Made by a program: the position numbers and the translations under genes. DNA of 64,000 nucleotides from Microbacterium sp. BR1 (lineage in GTDB: Bacteria; Actinomycetota; Actinomycetes; Actinomycetales; Microbacteriaceae), in assembly GCF_002812725.1 (NCBI RefSeq), contig NZ_NMUN01000004.1, forward strand, positions 372,001 through 436,000, read 5' to 3'. The stretch's first letter is position 1; every line of letters starts with the position of its first letter. The notes beneath the pieces were generated by a model. That model had not been told where the DNA came from and ran no database searches. It saw only the letters and a list, made by a program, of their open reading frames with translations. Below, in pieces: positions 56,177 through 64,000 of the stretch.

Positions 56177-57262
56177 ATGGCCCATGACCTTCCCGACACC
56201 GACGCCTTCCGCGACAGCCTCGCGGTGTCCCAGAAAGAGAACCTCGCCGCGCTCGGCCTGGGCGACACCGTCGCGGTCTGGGAGGACGGCTACCGCGCCG
56301 CCGACGCGGCCGACAGCACGTTCGAGTGGTGGTACTTCGACTGCCAGCTCGACGACGGGTCCACTCTCGTCGTGACCTTCTCGAACAAGCCCCACACAGA
56401 CCCATCCGGTCCTCTCACGCCGACGCTGCTCGTGATCCGTCAGCTCCCGGATGGCACGCGCCGCCACCTGACCCCGACGTTCCCGGCCGACCAGTTCAGC
56501 GCGTCGAAGGATCGCTGCGATGTGCGGATCGGCAACAGCACGGTGACGGGAGATCTCGATACCTACGAGCTGCATATCGAGGCCGACGACCTGGTCGCCG
56601 ACGTCACGATCACGCGCGCCGCACCGTCCTGGCGTCCGGGTGCCGGTATCACCTACTTCGACTCGAAGCGCACCCACTACCTCGCGTGGGTCGTGCCGGT
56701 GCCTTACGGCACGGTCACCGCGCGGATCACCGAGGGCGGCACGACGACCGAGACGTCGGGCAGCGCGTATCACGATCACAACTGGGGTAATCACCTGATG
56801 GGGTCGTTCCTCGACCATTGGTTCTGGGGCCGTGCCCACGTCGGCGACTACACGATCGTCTACGTGCGGATGACGACCAAGGGCCTGCTCGGGCTCGGCG
56901 AGATGAACATCCCGACCTTCTTCCTGGCCAAGGGCGAGACCGTGATCACGGACGACCTGCTGCCGCTGCGCCTGGTGACGAGCGGGGATGTCCGCGGCCC
57001 GGGACACCAGTCGTACCCCGAGCGGCTCGAATGGACGTGGCAGACCGATCGCGGCAGCATCGCGATGACCGTCACGAACCCGACACTCATCGAATCGCTC
57101 GACATGTCCACTCCCCGCCACGGTCTGTCGGCGCTGCTGCACGCAGGCTCACATCCGATGTACTACGACTTCAACGCCGATCTCGACCTGAAGATCGATC
57201 TGGTCGACCTGAAGGACCACGTCACGGGGCGGACGCTGTACGAGAAGATGATGTTCCGCTGA
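56177..57262 (+). CDS. CrtC/AttH-like lipocalin-fold protein
   Basis: 361 residues. FEWWYFDCQLDDGSTLVVTF and the later YHDHNWGNHLMGSFLDHWFWG match the carotenoid 1,2-hydratase/AttH-like family (two lipocalin barrels). That family includes plant-toxin hydratases. The DHNWG tryptophan-rich face is typical of the ligand pocket. No carotenoid genes are nearby, so the substrate is unknown. ATG 56177 is chosen because GAGAGG lies 6 nt upstream; ATG 56171 has the site adjacent. No signal peptide. Confidence 0.78.
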   Translation: MAHDLPDTDAFRDSLAVSQKENLAALGLGDTVAVWEDGYRAADAADSTFEWWYFDCQLDDGSTLVVTFSNKPHTDPSGPLTPTLLVIRQLPDGTRRHLTPTFPADQFSASKDRCDVRIGNSTVTGDLDTYELHIEADDLVADVTITRAAPSWRPGAGITYFDSKRTHYLAWVVPVPYGTVTARITEGGTTTETSGSAYHDHNWGNHLMGSFLDHWFWGRAHVGDYTIVYVRMTTKGLLGLGEMNIPTFFLAKGETVITDDLLPLRLVTSGDVRGPGHQSYPERLEWTWQTDRGSIAMTVTNPTLIESLDMSTPRHGLSALLHAGSHPMYYDFNADLDLKIDLVDLKDHVTGRTLYEKMMFR

Positions 57263-57338
57263 GCGACGCCGAGTTCGGATGACGGGGCGCCGGTTCGCGG
57301 GAGGATGCCTCCGCGGACCGGCGTCTGTCCGCCCCGGT

Positions 57339-57344
57339 TAGAAT
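57339..57344 (+). promoter_or_regulatory. Candidate -10 of the thrS leader transcript
   Basis: TAGAAT with 6 nt to the ATG of the 20-codon ORF. A second candidate, TAGCCT at 57446-57451, lies nearer to thrS. Confidence 0.5.
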
Positions 57345-57350
57345 CGGGCC

Positions 57351-57413
57351 ATGGATTTCCACGCCGCTGCCTGCGTTCGCGTGCATCTCGACGGGCGAAC
57401 GCGGAACGCCTGA
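57351..57413 (+). CDS. Leaderless 20-codon upstream ORF before thrS
   Basis: ATG at the expected transcription start of a TAGAAT promoter opens a 20-codon frame ending TGA, 64 nt before thrS. The peptide is MDFHAAACVRVHLDGRTRNA. It contains one Cys, three Arg and one Thr, so it is not a run of threonine codons as in a classical attenuator. It may couple a ribosome on the leader to thrS expression or be a conserved small regulatory peptide. No terminator hairpin with a T-run is evident between it and thrS. Confidence 0.5.
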   Translation: MDFHAAACVRVHLDGRTRNA

Positions 57414-57477
57414 GCGGGCGGGGCGCGGTGCGCCCGAAGCTGAGTAGCCTGAAATCCGAGCCACCTGGAGAGTTCCC

Positions 57478-59484
57478 GTGACCGACGTCGCCCCATCGCC
57501 CGACGTGTCCTATCCCGCCGACGGCTTCGCGCTGTTCCCCGACCGCTCCGTGGTGGCGCTTCGCGTCAACGGTGAGCTGAAGGATCTCGCGACGCAGGTA
57601 TCCGAGACGGATGCGATCGAGCCCGTCACGATCGACAGCCCGGAGGGCCTGTCGATCCTGCGACACTCCACCGCCCACGTGCTGGCACAGGCCGTCCAGC
57701 GCATCGACCCGCAGGCGAACCTCGGCATCGGTCCGCCGATCGAGGACGGCTTCTACTACGACTTCGGTGTTGCAGAACCGTTCACGCCCGAGAAGATCAA
57801 GGCCATCACGAAAGAGATGCAGCGCATCGTCCGCGAAGGCCAGCGCTTCGTGCGTCGTGTGGTGACGGATGACGAGGCTCGGGCAGAACTCGCATCCGAG
57901 CCGTTCAAGCTCGAGCTGATCGATCTGAAGAGCGCGTCGAATGCCGCCGACGGCGCGAGCGTCGAGGTCGGGGCCGGAGAGCTGACGATCTACGACAACG
58001 TCGATCGCGACGGCGTAACGGTCTGGAAGGACCTCTGCCGCGGCCCGCACGTGCCCGGAACCCGCATGCTCGGCAACGGGTGGGAGCTGACCCGCATCGC
58101 CGCCGCCTACTGGCGTGGCAGTGAGAAGAACCCGCAGCTGCAGCGCATCTACGGCACCGCGTGGCCGACGAAGGACGAGCTGCGCGCCTACCAGGAGCGC
58201 CTGGCCGAGGCCGCGAAGCGCGACCACCGAAAGCTCGGCAAAGAGCTCGACCTGTTCTCGTTCCCGGACGAGATCGGCTCGGGTCTGTCGGTGTGGCATC
58301 CGAAGGGTGGCATCATCCGTGGCGAGATGGAACAGCATGCGCGCCGCCGCCACATCGCGGGCGGCTACACCTACGTGTACACCCCGCACATCTCCAAAGA
58401 AGACCTCTTCCTCCAGTCGAACCACTTGGTGACCTATCGCGAGGGCATGTACCCGCCCATCCGCATGGACGAGGAGCGCGATGCCGAGGGTGTGGTGACC
58501 AAGCAGGGCACCGACTACTACCTGAAGCCCATGAACTGCCCGATGCACATCCTGATCTACAAGGAGCGTGCGCGCAGCTATCGTGACCTACCGATGCGCC
58601 TGGCCGAGAACGGCACCGTCTACCGCAACGAGCTCTCGGGCGCCCTCCACGGCCTGACCCGCGTGCGCGGATTCACCCAGGACGACTCGCACCTGTTCGT
58701 CACCCCCGAGCAGCTCGAGTCCGAGGCCACCCGCGTGCTCGAGTTCGTCATCTCGATGCTGCGCGACTTCGGCCTCGACGACTTCGAGCTCGAGCTGTCG
58801 ATGCGCGACGACGAGAGCTCGAAGTGGATCGGCACCCAGGAATTCTGGGACTACTCCACGAACGCCCTGCGAAACGTGGCGTTGGCGAGCGGGCTCAAAC
58901 TGACCGAGGTCCCGGGCGAGGCGGCGTTCTACGGCCCGAAGATCGACCTGAAGACGAAGGATGCGATCGGCCGCACCTGGCAACTGTCGACCGTCCAGGT
59001 CGACCCCAACCTGCCCGACCGCTTCGACTTGGAGTACACCGGGCCGGACGGTGAGAAGCACCGGCCGATCATGATCCACCGGGCGTTGTTCGGGTCGATC
59101 GAGCGTTTCTTCGCCATCCTGCTCGAGCACTACGCCGGCGCGTTCCCGATGTGGCTCTCGCCCGTTCAGGTCGTCGGGATCCCCGTCGCCGAGGACTATG
59201 CGCCGTACTTGGAGGACGTGATCGCGCGTCTGCGCGAACGCGAGGTCCGCGCCGAGGTCGACAACTCCGACGATCGGATGCAGAAGAAGATCCGCACGCA
59301 CACGACCGCCAAGGTGCCGGTGCAGCTGATCGTCGGCGAGGCCGACCGCGCCGGCGGAACGGTCTCGTTCCGGTTCCGCGACGGCACGCAGACGAACGGT
59401 GTGCCGGTGGACGAGGCGATCGAGCGGATCGTCGCGGCCATCGCGTCGCACGCCCAGGTGTCGACGGCCGAGGACCTCGCGTGA
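57478..59484 (+). CDS. thrS: Threonyl-tRNA synthetase
   Basis: 668 residues from GTG with GGAG 9 nt upstream. It charges tRNA-Thr and edits mischarged serine. The N-terminal TGS domain includes [16 protein letters not shown]. The editing domain has [12 protein letters not shown] with the catalytic histidines and a [12 protein letters not shown] block. The catalytic core has zinc ligand Cys354 in MNCPMHI, plus [11 protein letters not shown] and [11 protein letters not shown] near the anticodon-binding end. It is followed by a HIT gene overlapping by four bases, as in other Actinobacteria. Confidence 0.97.
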   Translation: MTDVAPSPDVSYPADGFALFPDRSVVALRVNGELKDLATQVSETDAIEPVTIDSPEGLSILRHSTAHVLAQAVQRIDPQANLGIGPPIEDGFYYDFGVAEPFTPEKIKAITKEMQRIVREGQRFVRRVVTDDEARAELASEPFKLELIDLKSASNAADGASVEVGAGELTIYDNVDRDGVTVWKDLCRGPHVPGTRMLGNGWELTRIAAAYWRGSEKNPQLQRIYGTAWPTKDELRAYQERLAEAAKRDHRKLGKELDLFSFPDEIGSGLSVWHPKGGIIRGEMEQHARRRHIAGGYTYVYTPHISKEDLFLQSNHLVTYREGMYPPIRMDEERDAEGVVTKQGTDYYLKPMNCPMHILIYKERARSYRDLPMRLAENGTVYRNELSGALHGLTRVRGFTQDDSHLFVTPEQLESEATRVLEFVISMLRDFGLDDFELELSMRDDESSKWIGTQEFWDYSTNALRNVALASGLKLTEVPGEAAFYGPKIDLKTKDAIGRTWQLSTVQVDPNLPDRFDLEYTGPDGEKHRPIMIHRALFGSIERFFAILLEHYAGAFPMWLSPVQVVGIPVAEDYAPYLEDVIARLREREVRAEVDNSDDRMQKKIRTHTTAKVPVQLIVGEADRAGGTVSFRFRDGTQTNGVPVDEAIERIVAAIASHAQVSTAEDLA

Positions 59485-60047
59485 CGGATCCTTTCCCGGG
59501 CGCAGATGACCCGGACCTGATCGCGGCATCCGATCTCGCGGGGGTTCCCGACGAGTTCCAGCGTCTCTGGACCCCGCACCGGATGGCCTACATCCAGGCG
59601 GGTCCCGAGCCGCTGCGCCTGGACTGCCCGTTCGATGCCGCCCCGCAGATGAGCGACCAAGAGGGGTTGATCGTCGCGCGTGGCGAGACCGCCTACGTTC
59701 TGCTCAACCTGTTCCCGTACAACTCCGGTCATCTGCTCGTGTGCCCGTACCGTCACGTCGGCCTGTACGACGAGGCGACGCGCGAAGAGGTCGACGAGAT
59801 CGCCGCGCTCACACAGACCGCGATGCGGGTGCTGCGCGAGGTCTCGAAGTGCGACGGCTTCAACATCGGCATGAACCAGGGCCGGGTCGCGGGCGCGGGG
59901 GTCGAGGGGCACCTGCACCAGCACATCGTTCCGCGCTGGGCGACCGACGCGAACTTCTTCCCGATCATCGCGCGCACGAAAGCGCTTCCGCAGTTGCTCG
60001 GCGACGTTCGCCGGGCCATCGCGGATGCCTGGCCCGCTGCGTCCTGA
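59481..60047 (+). CDS. HIT family nucleotide-binding protein
   Basis: 188 residues, GTG overlapping the thrS stop (GTGA). The HIT triad His144-x-His146-x-His148 is in [11 protein letters not shown], and [16 protein letters not shown] is the partner strand. The family hydrolyses or phosphorolyses dinucleoside polyphosphates; the actinobacterial thrS-linked member (Rv2613c type) is an Ap4A phosphorylase. Its tie to an aminoacyl-tRNA synthetase, a source of Ap4A, fits that. In Mycobacterium pgsA follows; here pdxY converges instead. Confidence 0.92.
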   Translation: MTDPFPGADDPDLIAASDLAGVPDEFQRLWTPHRMAYIQAGPEPLRLDCPFDAAPQMSDQEGLIVARGETAYVLLNLFPYNSGHLLVCPYRHVGLYDEATREEVDEIAALTQTAMRVLREVSKCDGFNIGMNQGRVAGAGVEGHLHQHIVPRWATDANFFPIIARTKALPQLLGDVRRAIADAWPAAS

Positions 60048-60069
60048 GCCGCTGCTCCCACCGCCGCGC

Positions 60070-60086
60070 CGCACGCATCGCGTGCG
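60070..60086. terminator. Possible terminator between HIT and pdxY
   Basis: 7-bp inverted repeat CGCACGC/GCGTGCG with a 3-nt loop between convergent genes; no T-run, so weak. Confidence 0.35.
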
Positions 60087-60099
60087 ATAACGTGCGGAC

Positions 60100-60951
60100 T
60101 CAGCGCACCCGGGTGACCTCGAACTGCATCCGCGGGTGCGCGTAGGCCTCCTGGGCCTCGACGAGTTGCAGCTCGCGCTCTCCGGCGTCGTGCGTGAGCT
60201 GGAGCAGGTCGAAAACGCTCGAGGTCGTTCGCGCGAGTGCGTCCGCGGCGTCGCCCGTGCGAGTGAAGTGGGCCGTGAAGAGTGCCGCGGTGACGTCGCC
60301 CGAGCCGTTGGCCTTCATGGGGATGCGCGGGGTCCGCACGATCCAGGCACCGTCGTCCGTGACCGCCAGCATCTTGATCGTGCCCTCGGGTCGGTCGGGT
60401 CGCTCGACGCTCGTGACGAGCACGGTCGAGGGACCCATCGCACGCGCCGCGTCGACGGAAGTAAGCGTCGAATCCAGGTCGCTCGGCTCGGTGCCGGTGA
60501 GGAATCCCAGTTCGAACTGGTTGGGGGTGATGATGTCCGCGGCGGGAACGACGCGGTCGCGCAGGAGGATGGGGATCGCCGGGGCGACGAAGCATCCGGA
60601 CTTCGCGTTTCCCATCACGGGATCGCACGCGTAGATCGCGGCGGGGTTCGCGGCCTTCACCCGCGCCACGGCGTCGAGGATCACGTCGCCGATGCCCTCG
60701 CCGCCCTGATAGCCCGACAGGACGACGTCGATCTGAGGCAGCACGCCGCGCTCCTCGATGCCGAGAATCACGTCGCGCACGTCATCGGGAGAGATGAGGG
60801 GCCCGCGCCACGCGCCGTACCCGGTGTGGTTGGAGAAGTTCACCGTGTAGACCGGAAGCACCTCGACGCCGATGCGCTGGAGCGGGAAGACGGCGGCGGA
60901 GTTGCCGACATGACCGTAGGCGACGGCGGACTGGATGGAGAGCACCTTCAT
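60100..60951 (-). CDS. pdxY: Pyridoxal kinase
   Basis: 283 residues. It phosphorylates pyridoxal in B6 salvage. The ribokinase-like fold shows SIQSAVAYGHVGNSAAVFPLQR, then NHTGYGAWRG and CDPVMGN, ITPNQFEL and the ATP-site KANGSGDVTAALF with the catalytic Asp. ATG 60951 is 7 nt after the pdxR stop, so the two are co-transcribed and divergent from pdxST. The order pdxR-pdxY/pdxST joins salvage and de novo PLP synthesis. Confidence 0.93.
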   Translation of the reverse strand: MKVLSIQSAVAYGHVGNSAAVFPLQRIGVEVLPVYTVNFSNHTGYGAWRGPLISPDDVRDVILGIEERGVLPQIDVVLSGYQGGEGIGDVILDAVARVKAANPAAIYACDPVMGNAKSGCFVAPAIPILLRDRVVPAADIITPNQFELGFLTGTEPSDLDSTLTSVDAARAMGPSTVLVTSVERPDRPEGTIKMLAVTDDGAWIVRTPRIPMKANGSGDVTAALFTAHFTRTGDAADALARTTSSVFDLLQLTHDAGERELQLVEAQEAYAHPRMQFEVTRVR

Positions 60952-60958
60952 CGAACGA

Positions 60959-62296
60959 TCATCGCATTCCGTCGGTGCGTGAAGCCGCGCAGACCGTCTC
61001 GTCGAGGTCGGCGGCGAGCCTCTCGGCGTCCGTATCGGACAGATCGTGCACGGTGAGACGCAGGTGCCGGGCCGCAGCGGGATCGCCCAGCACGAACTCA
61101 TCGCCCGTGCGGACGAGCCATCCGCGCTCCTGCATCCCCGCCGCGACGGATGACGCGGGTACCGGCAACGGCACCCACAGGTTCAGGCCGTCCGTGCCGA
61201 CGGAGGTCAGACCGACGTCGCGCAGCAGGCGGGCGAACGCGGCGTTGCGCTCCGCGTAGTGCGCGGCGGCGGCCGAGACCGTTTCGCGCGCCCCGTCGTC
61301 CGTGACGAGGGCCAGGACGAGCCGCTGCAGCAGATGACTGACCCACGTGGTGCCGGGACTGAGCCGAAGCGCGAGACGATCGGCGGTGCGCGGGTCGGAG
61401 GCGACGATCGCCAGGCACATGTCCGGCCCGAGGAATTTCGAGACCGAGCGGACCAGCGCGAACCGTCGATGGTCCGGCCCGACGAGCGAGTGGAAGGGCT
61501 CGCGCGAGAGCAGCGAGAAATGGTCGTCCTCGATGATCAGAACGTACGGATGCTCGGCGAGCACCGCGCGCAGCTGCTCCGCTCGCGTGGCGCTCAGGCT
61601 CGTGCCGGTCGGATTCTGCGCGCGCGGCGTGCAGACGACGGCCCGCACGCCCTGCTCGAGCGCCGCGCGGAGGCCGTCCACGGTCATCCCCTCGTCGTCT
61701 ACGGGCACCGGCACGGCGCGGTAGCCGCCCAGGCGCACCGTCTGGATGCTGGCGAGAAAGCACGGGTCCTCGAGCGCCACCGCGTCATCGCGCGTGAGCG
61801 CCTGCGCCAGGATCCGCTCGACCGCGTCGACCGCGCCGCTCGTGACGGTGAGCCGATGCGGACGATCGCCGAGGTCGGCGCGCATCCACTCCTCGGCCCA
61901 CGCGGCGAGGCCGGGGTCGATGACGGGCTCGCCGTACAGGATCGGACGCCCGGCCATCGCGGCCAGCGCGGCGGACGGATCGGGGATGAAGCGCGGGTCG
62001 GGGTTGCCCGTGCCCACATCGCGCAACGAGCCGCGTTCGGCGAAGCCCTCCTGCGCGACGGGGGAGCGTTCGACGACGCGCGTGCCCGCCCGCCCGCGCG
62101 TGATGACCAAACCGGCGCCGGCCAGCTGCCGGTAGGCCGCCATGACCGTATTGCGATTGACGCCGAGCTCGTCGGCGAGAGTGCGCACGGGCGGGAGGAG
62201 GTCGCCCGGCGCGAGGTCCGCGCGCTCGAGCAGGGCGCGAACGCTGTCGGCGATCTCCGCCGCCGTGCCGCCACTGATCCGTTGTGCCACCTGCAT
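60959..62296 (-). CDS. pdxR: MocR-type PLP-dependent regulator of vitamin B6 genes
   Basis: 445 residues. A GntR-type winged helix ([21 protein letters not shown], about residues 40-60) precedes an aminotransferase-like domain with PLP lysine Lys287 in [16 protein letters not shown] and RAQNPTG are also visible. MocR regulators of this kind sense PLP and activate pdxST. ATG 62296 is preferred: GCAGAGG precedes it, and the earlier ATG 62329 overlaps a TAGCAT -10. Divergent from pdxS with an inverted repeat between. Confidence 0.92.
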   Translation of the reverse strand: MQVAQRISGGTAAEIADSVRALLERADLAPGDLLPPVRTLADELGVNRNTVMAAYRQLAGAGLVITRGRAGTRVVERSPVAQEGFAERGSLRDVGTGNPDPRFIPDPSAALAAMAGRPILYGEPVIDPGLAAWAEEWMRADLGDRPHRLTVTSGAVDAVERILAQALTRDDAVALEDPCFLASIQTVRLGGYRAVPVPVDDEGMTVDGLRAALEQGVRAVVCTPRAQNPTGTSLSATRAEQLRAVLAEHPYVLIIEDDHFSLLSREPFHSLVGPDHRRFALVRSVSKFLGPDMCLAIVASDPRTADRLALRLSPGTTWVSHLLQRLVLALVTDDGARETVSAAAAHYAERNAAFARLLRDVGLTSVGTDGLNLWVPLPVPASSVAAGMQERGWLVRTGDEFVLGDPAAARHLRLTVHDLSDTDAERLAADLDETVCAASRTDGMR

Positions 62297-62336
62297 CCTC
62301 TGCTCGCGCGTCGACCGTATCAACCTCATGCTATCT

Positions 62337-62352
62337 TTTGGCCTATGCCAAA
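62337..62352. promoter_or_regulatory. Candidate PdxR operator
   Basis: Perfect inverted repeat TTTGGC-CTAT-GCCAAA between the divergent pdxR and pdxST genes; TATCTT (62332-62337) overlaps its edge. A direct role in PdxR binding is inferred from position. Confidence 0.5.
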
Positions 62353-62400
62353 CCGGCCGGCACCCGCTCCGGCCGGCTGCACCGCGAAAGGACCCCGACT

Positions 62401-63291
62401 GTGACCTCTGCCACCACCGGAACGGCCCGCGTCAAGCGCGGCCTCGCCGAGATGCTGAAGGGCGGCGTCATCATGGACGTCGTCAACGTCGAGCAGGCCA
62501 AGATCGCCGAAGACGCGGGAGCCGTCGCCGTCATGGCCCTCGAGCGCGTGCCGGCCGACATCCGCGCCCAGGGGGGCGTTTCGCGCATGAGCGACCCCGA
62601 CATGATCGACAGCATCATCGCCGCGGTGTCGATCCCCGTCATGGCGAAGGCCCGCATCGGACACTTCGTCGAGGCGCAGGTGCTCCAGCAACTCGGCGTC
62701 GACTACATCGACGAGTCCGAGGTTCTTTCACCGGCCGATTACGTCAATCACATCGACAAGTGGGGCTACACGGTTCCGTTCGTCTGCGGTGCGACGAACC
62801 TGGGCGAGGCGCTGCGTCGCATCACCGAGGGCGCCGCGATGATCCGTTCGAAGGGCGAAGCGGGCACGGGGGATGTCTCCGAGGCCACCAAGCACATCCG
62901 GACGATCTCGGGCGAGATCAATCGTCTGCGTTCGATGACGAAGGACGAACTCTACGTCGCCGCCAAAGAACTGCAGGCGCCCTACGACCTCGTTGCCGAG
63001 GTTGCCGAGACCGGCAAGCTTCCGGTCGTCCTGTTCGTCGCCGGCGGTGTCGCGACTCCCGCGGACGCCGCCATGATGATGCAGCTCGGCGCGGACGGCG
63101 TGTTCGTCGGCTCGGGCATCTTCAAGTCGGGCAACCCGGCCGAGCGAGCCGCGGCGATCGTCAAGGCCACGACCTTCTACGACGACGCTCAGGTCGTCGC
63201 GGATGTCTCGCGCGGGCTCGGCGAGGCCATGGTCGGCATCAACGTCGCCGATCTGCCCGCACCGCACCGTCTCGCCGAGCGCGGCTGGTAG
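62401..63291 (+). CDS. pdxS: Pyridoxal 5'-phosphate synthase, PdxS subunit
   Basis: 296 residues from GTG with AAAGGA 8 nt upstream. It builds PLP from ribose 5-phosphate, glyceraldehyde 3-phosphate and ammonia from PdxT. The barrel has [12 protein letters not shown] and [12 protein letters not shown]. Catalytic Lys83 is in [13 protein letters not shown] and the second lysine in [14 protein letters not shown]. The [15 protein letters not shown] end is typical. pdxT follows after 10 nt. Confidence 0.97.
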   Translation: MTSATTGTARVKRGLAEMLKGGVIMDVVNVEQAKIAEDAGAVAVMALERVPADIRAQGGVSRMSDPDMIDSIIAAVSIPVMAKARIGHFVEAQVLQQLGVDYIDESEVLSPADYVNHIDKWGYTVPFVCGATNLGEALRRITEGAAMIRSKGEAGTGDVSEATKHIRTISGEINRLRSMTKDELYVAAKELQAPYDLVAEVAETGKLPVVLFVAGGVATPADAAMMMQLGADGVFVGSGIFKSGNPAERAAAIVKATTFYDDAQVVADVSRGLGEAMVGINVADLPAPHRLAERGW

Positions 63292-63301
63292 TCGCCGCGG
63301 C

Positions 63302-63898
63302 ATGAACGACCGTCCTCGCGTCGGTGTGCTCGCGATCCAGGGCGACGTGCGCGAACACGCGCGCGTCCTGACCGAGCTGGGTGCCGAGGTCTCGCTCGTC
63401 CGCCGCCCCGCCGAACTCGCGGCCGTCGACGGACTCGTGCTGCCCGGCGGCGAGTCGAGCGCGATCGACAAGCTGTCGCGGGCGTTCGGGATGCAGCAGC
63501 CCATCCGGGATGCGATCGCGGCCGGGATGCCGATGTACGGCACGTGTGCCGGACTCATCCTGCTCGCCGATCGCATCACCGACGGGATCGTCGGGCAGGA
63601 GACGTTCGGCGGGCTCGACGTGACGGTGCGCCGGAATGCCTTCGGCGGGCAGACCGAGTCGTTCGAAACGGAGCTCGAGGTGCCCGTGCTGGGTGCGCCA
63701 CCCGTCCACGCCGTCTTCATCCGTGCGCCACTCGTCGAGCAGCACGGTCCGGCCGTGGAAGAGCTGGCCGCGCTGCACGACGGTCGCGTCGTCGCTGTCC
63801 GCCAGGGGGCCCTGATGGGCACCGCGTTCCACCCCGAGGTGACGGGCGAGCGCCGATTCCACCAGCTGTTCCTGGAGGCTGTGCGCGGATCCGCGTGA
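63302..63898 (+). CDS. pdxT: Pyridoxal 5'-phosphate synthase, glutaminase PdxT
   Basis: 198 residues. The glutaminase supplies ammonia to PdxS. VGVLAIQGDVREH and LPGGESSAIDKL are at the N-terminus. The catalytic Cys82 is in GTCAGLILLA and His/Glu are in FHPEVTGE. ATG 63302 lies 10 nt after pdxS and the pair form one operon. Confidence 0.96.
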   Translation: MNDRPRVGVLAIQGDVREHARVLTELGAEVSLVRRPAELAAVDGLVLPGGESSAIDKLSRAFGMQQPIRDAIAAGMPMYGTCAGLILLADRITDGIVGQETFGGLDVTVRRNAFGGQTESFETELEVPVLGAPPVHAVFIRAPLVEQHGPAVEELAALHDGRVVAVRQGALMGTAFHPEVTGERRFHQLFLEAVRGSA

Positions 63899-63941
63899 TC
63901 GGGGTGCGGTGTGCGTTCGGCCGGGAGGTCGTGGTCATTCG

Positions 63942-63971
63942 GGAGGGCCGAAGCCTGGCATCCGGCCCTCC
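63942..63971 (+). terminator. Possible terminator of pdxST
   Basis: 9-bp stem GGAGGGCCG/CGGCCCTCC around a 12-nt loop, 43 nt after the pdxT stop; no T-run. The remaining bases to 64000 show no gene start. Confidence 0.5.
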
Positions 63972-64000
63972 GTCGTGACAAGACCTTCCGAACGGACGGA

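Noticed and set aside
57351..57477. T-box riboswitch upstream of thrS
   Set aside because: No T-box sequence (TGGNACCGCG-like) or specifier stem could be found, and no terminator with a T-run precedes thrS.

Overview
The window is high-GC actinobacterial DNA. Gene content and order fit the family Microbacteriaceae, probably a Microbacterium-like organism. The marker genes are sepH, DUF3000, DUF4193, DUF3093-dut-DUF3710-DUF3159-acnA, the glnA-RDD-DUF4191 block and a sigA/HrdB-type sigma factor. Many genes have a TANNNT -10 element ending 6-7 nt before the start codon, the signature of leaderless transcripts common in this phylum. The assignment is by inference; no 16S gene is present.

Positions 1 to about 12.9 kb are an accessory, probably conjugative or mobilisable island that enters from the left edge. 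It carries the C-terminal part of a DUF499-type protein, three small genes (a possible membrane-active protein, a 65-aa protein and a PD-(D/E)XK-like protein), a MobF relaxase-helicase, a complete two-gene Pycsar anti-phage module (PycTM effector and PycC pyrimidine cyclase), a small membrane protein typical of such elements, and a pair of DUF262 proteins, one with a DUF1524 HNH domain (GmrSD-like). The island ends against the glnA terminator.

From 13.0 kb onward the genes are chromosomal core. 13-22 kb: glnA with a GlnR operator, RDD protein, DUF4191, an unknown 438-aa membrane protein, then pepA-lpdA-sucB. The lipB-lipA pair that sits in this block in Mycobacterium is absent. 22-36.7 kb: PAC2 protein, sigA, a MurT/GatD-like pair that has lost the amidotransferase catalytic residues, parE and parC (convergent), a phosphodiesterase, sepH, and the DUF4193/DUF3093/dut/DUF3710/DUF3159 cluster. 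36.7-47 kb: acnA behind a strong palindrome, dxs, a fadA/fadB-like pair, RNase D and DUF3000. 47-54 kb: an alpha/beta hydrolase, a RibD-type reductase, sufE, a sulfurtransferase, zapE, a GlnR-controlled amt, a lone PemK-like protein and four tRNA genes. 54-64 kb: an SLC13/ArsB-like permease, a CrtC-like lipocalin-fold protein, a leaderless 20-codon ORF ahead of thrS, thrS-HIT, and the vitamin B6 group: pdxY and a MocR-type pdxR divergent from pdxST.

The most interesting observations are: (1) the MurT/GatD-like pair lacking the catalytic Cys, catalytic His and zinc-ribbon cysteines, in a lineage whose type-B peptidoglycan uses the D-Glu alpha-carboxyl for cross-bridges; (2) the defence-loaded MobF island with Pycsar next to a DUF262 pair; (3) the matched GlnR boxes at glnA and amt; (4) the leaderless small ORF before thrS.
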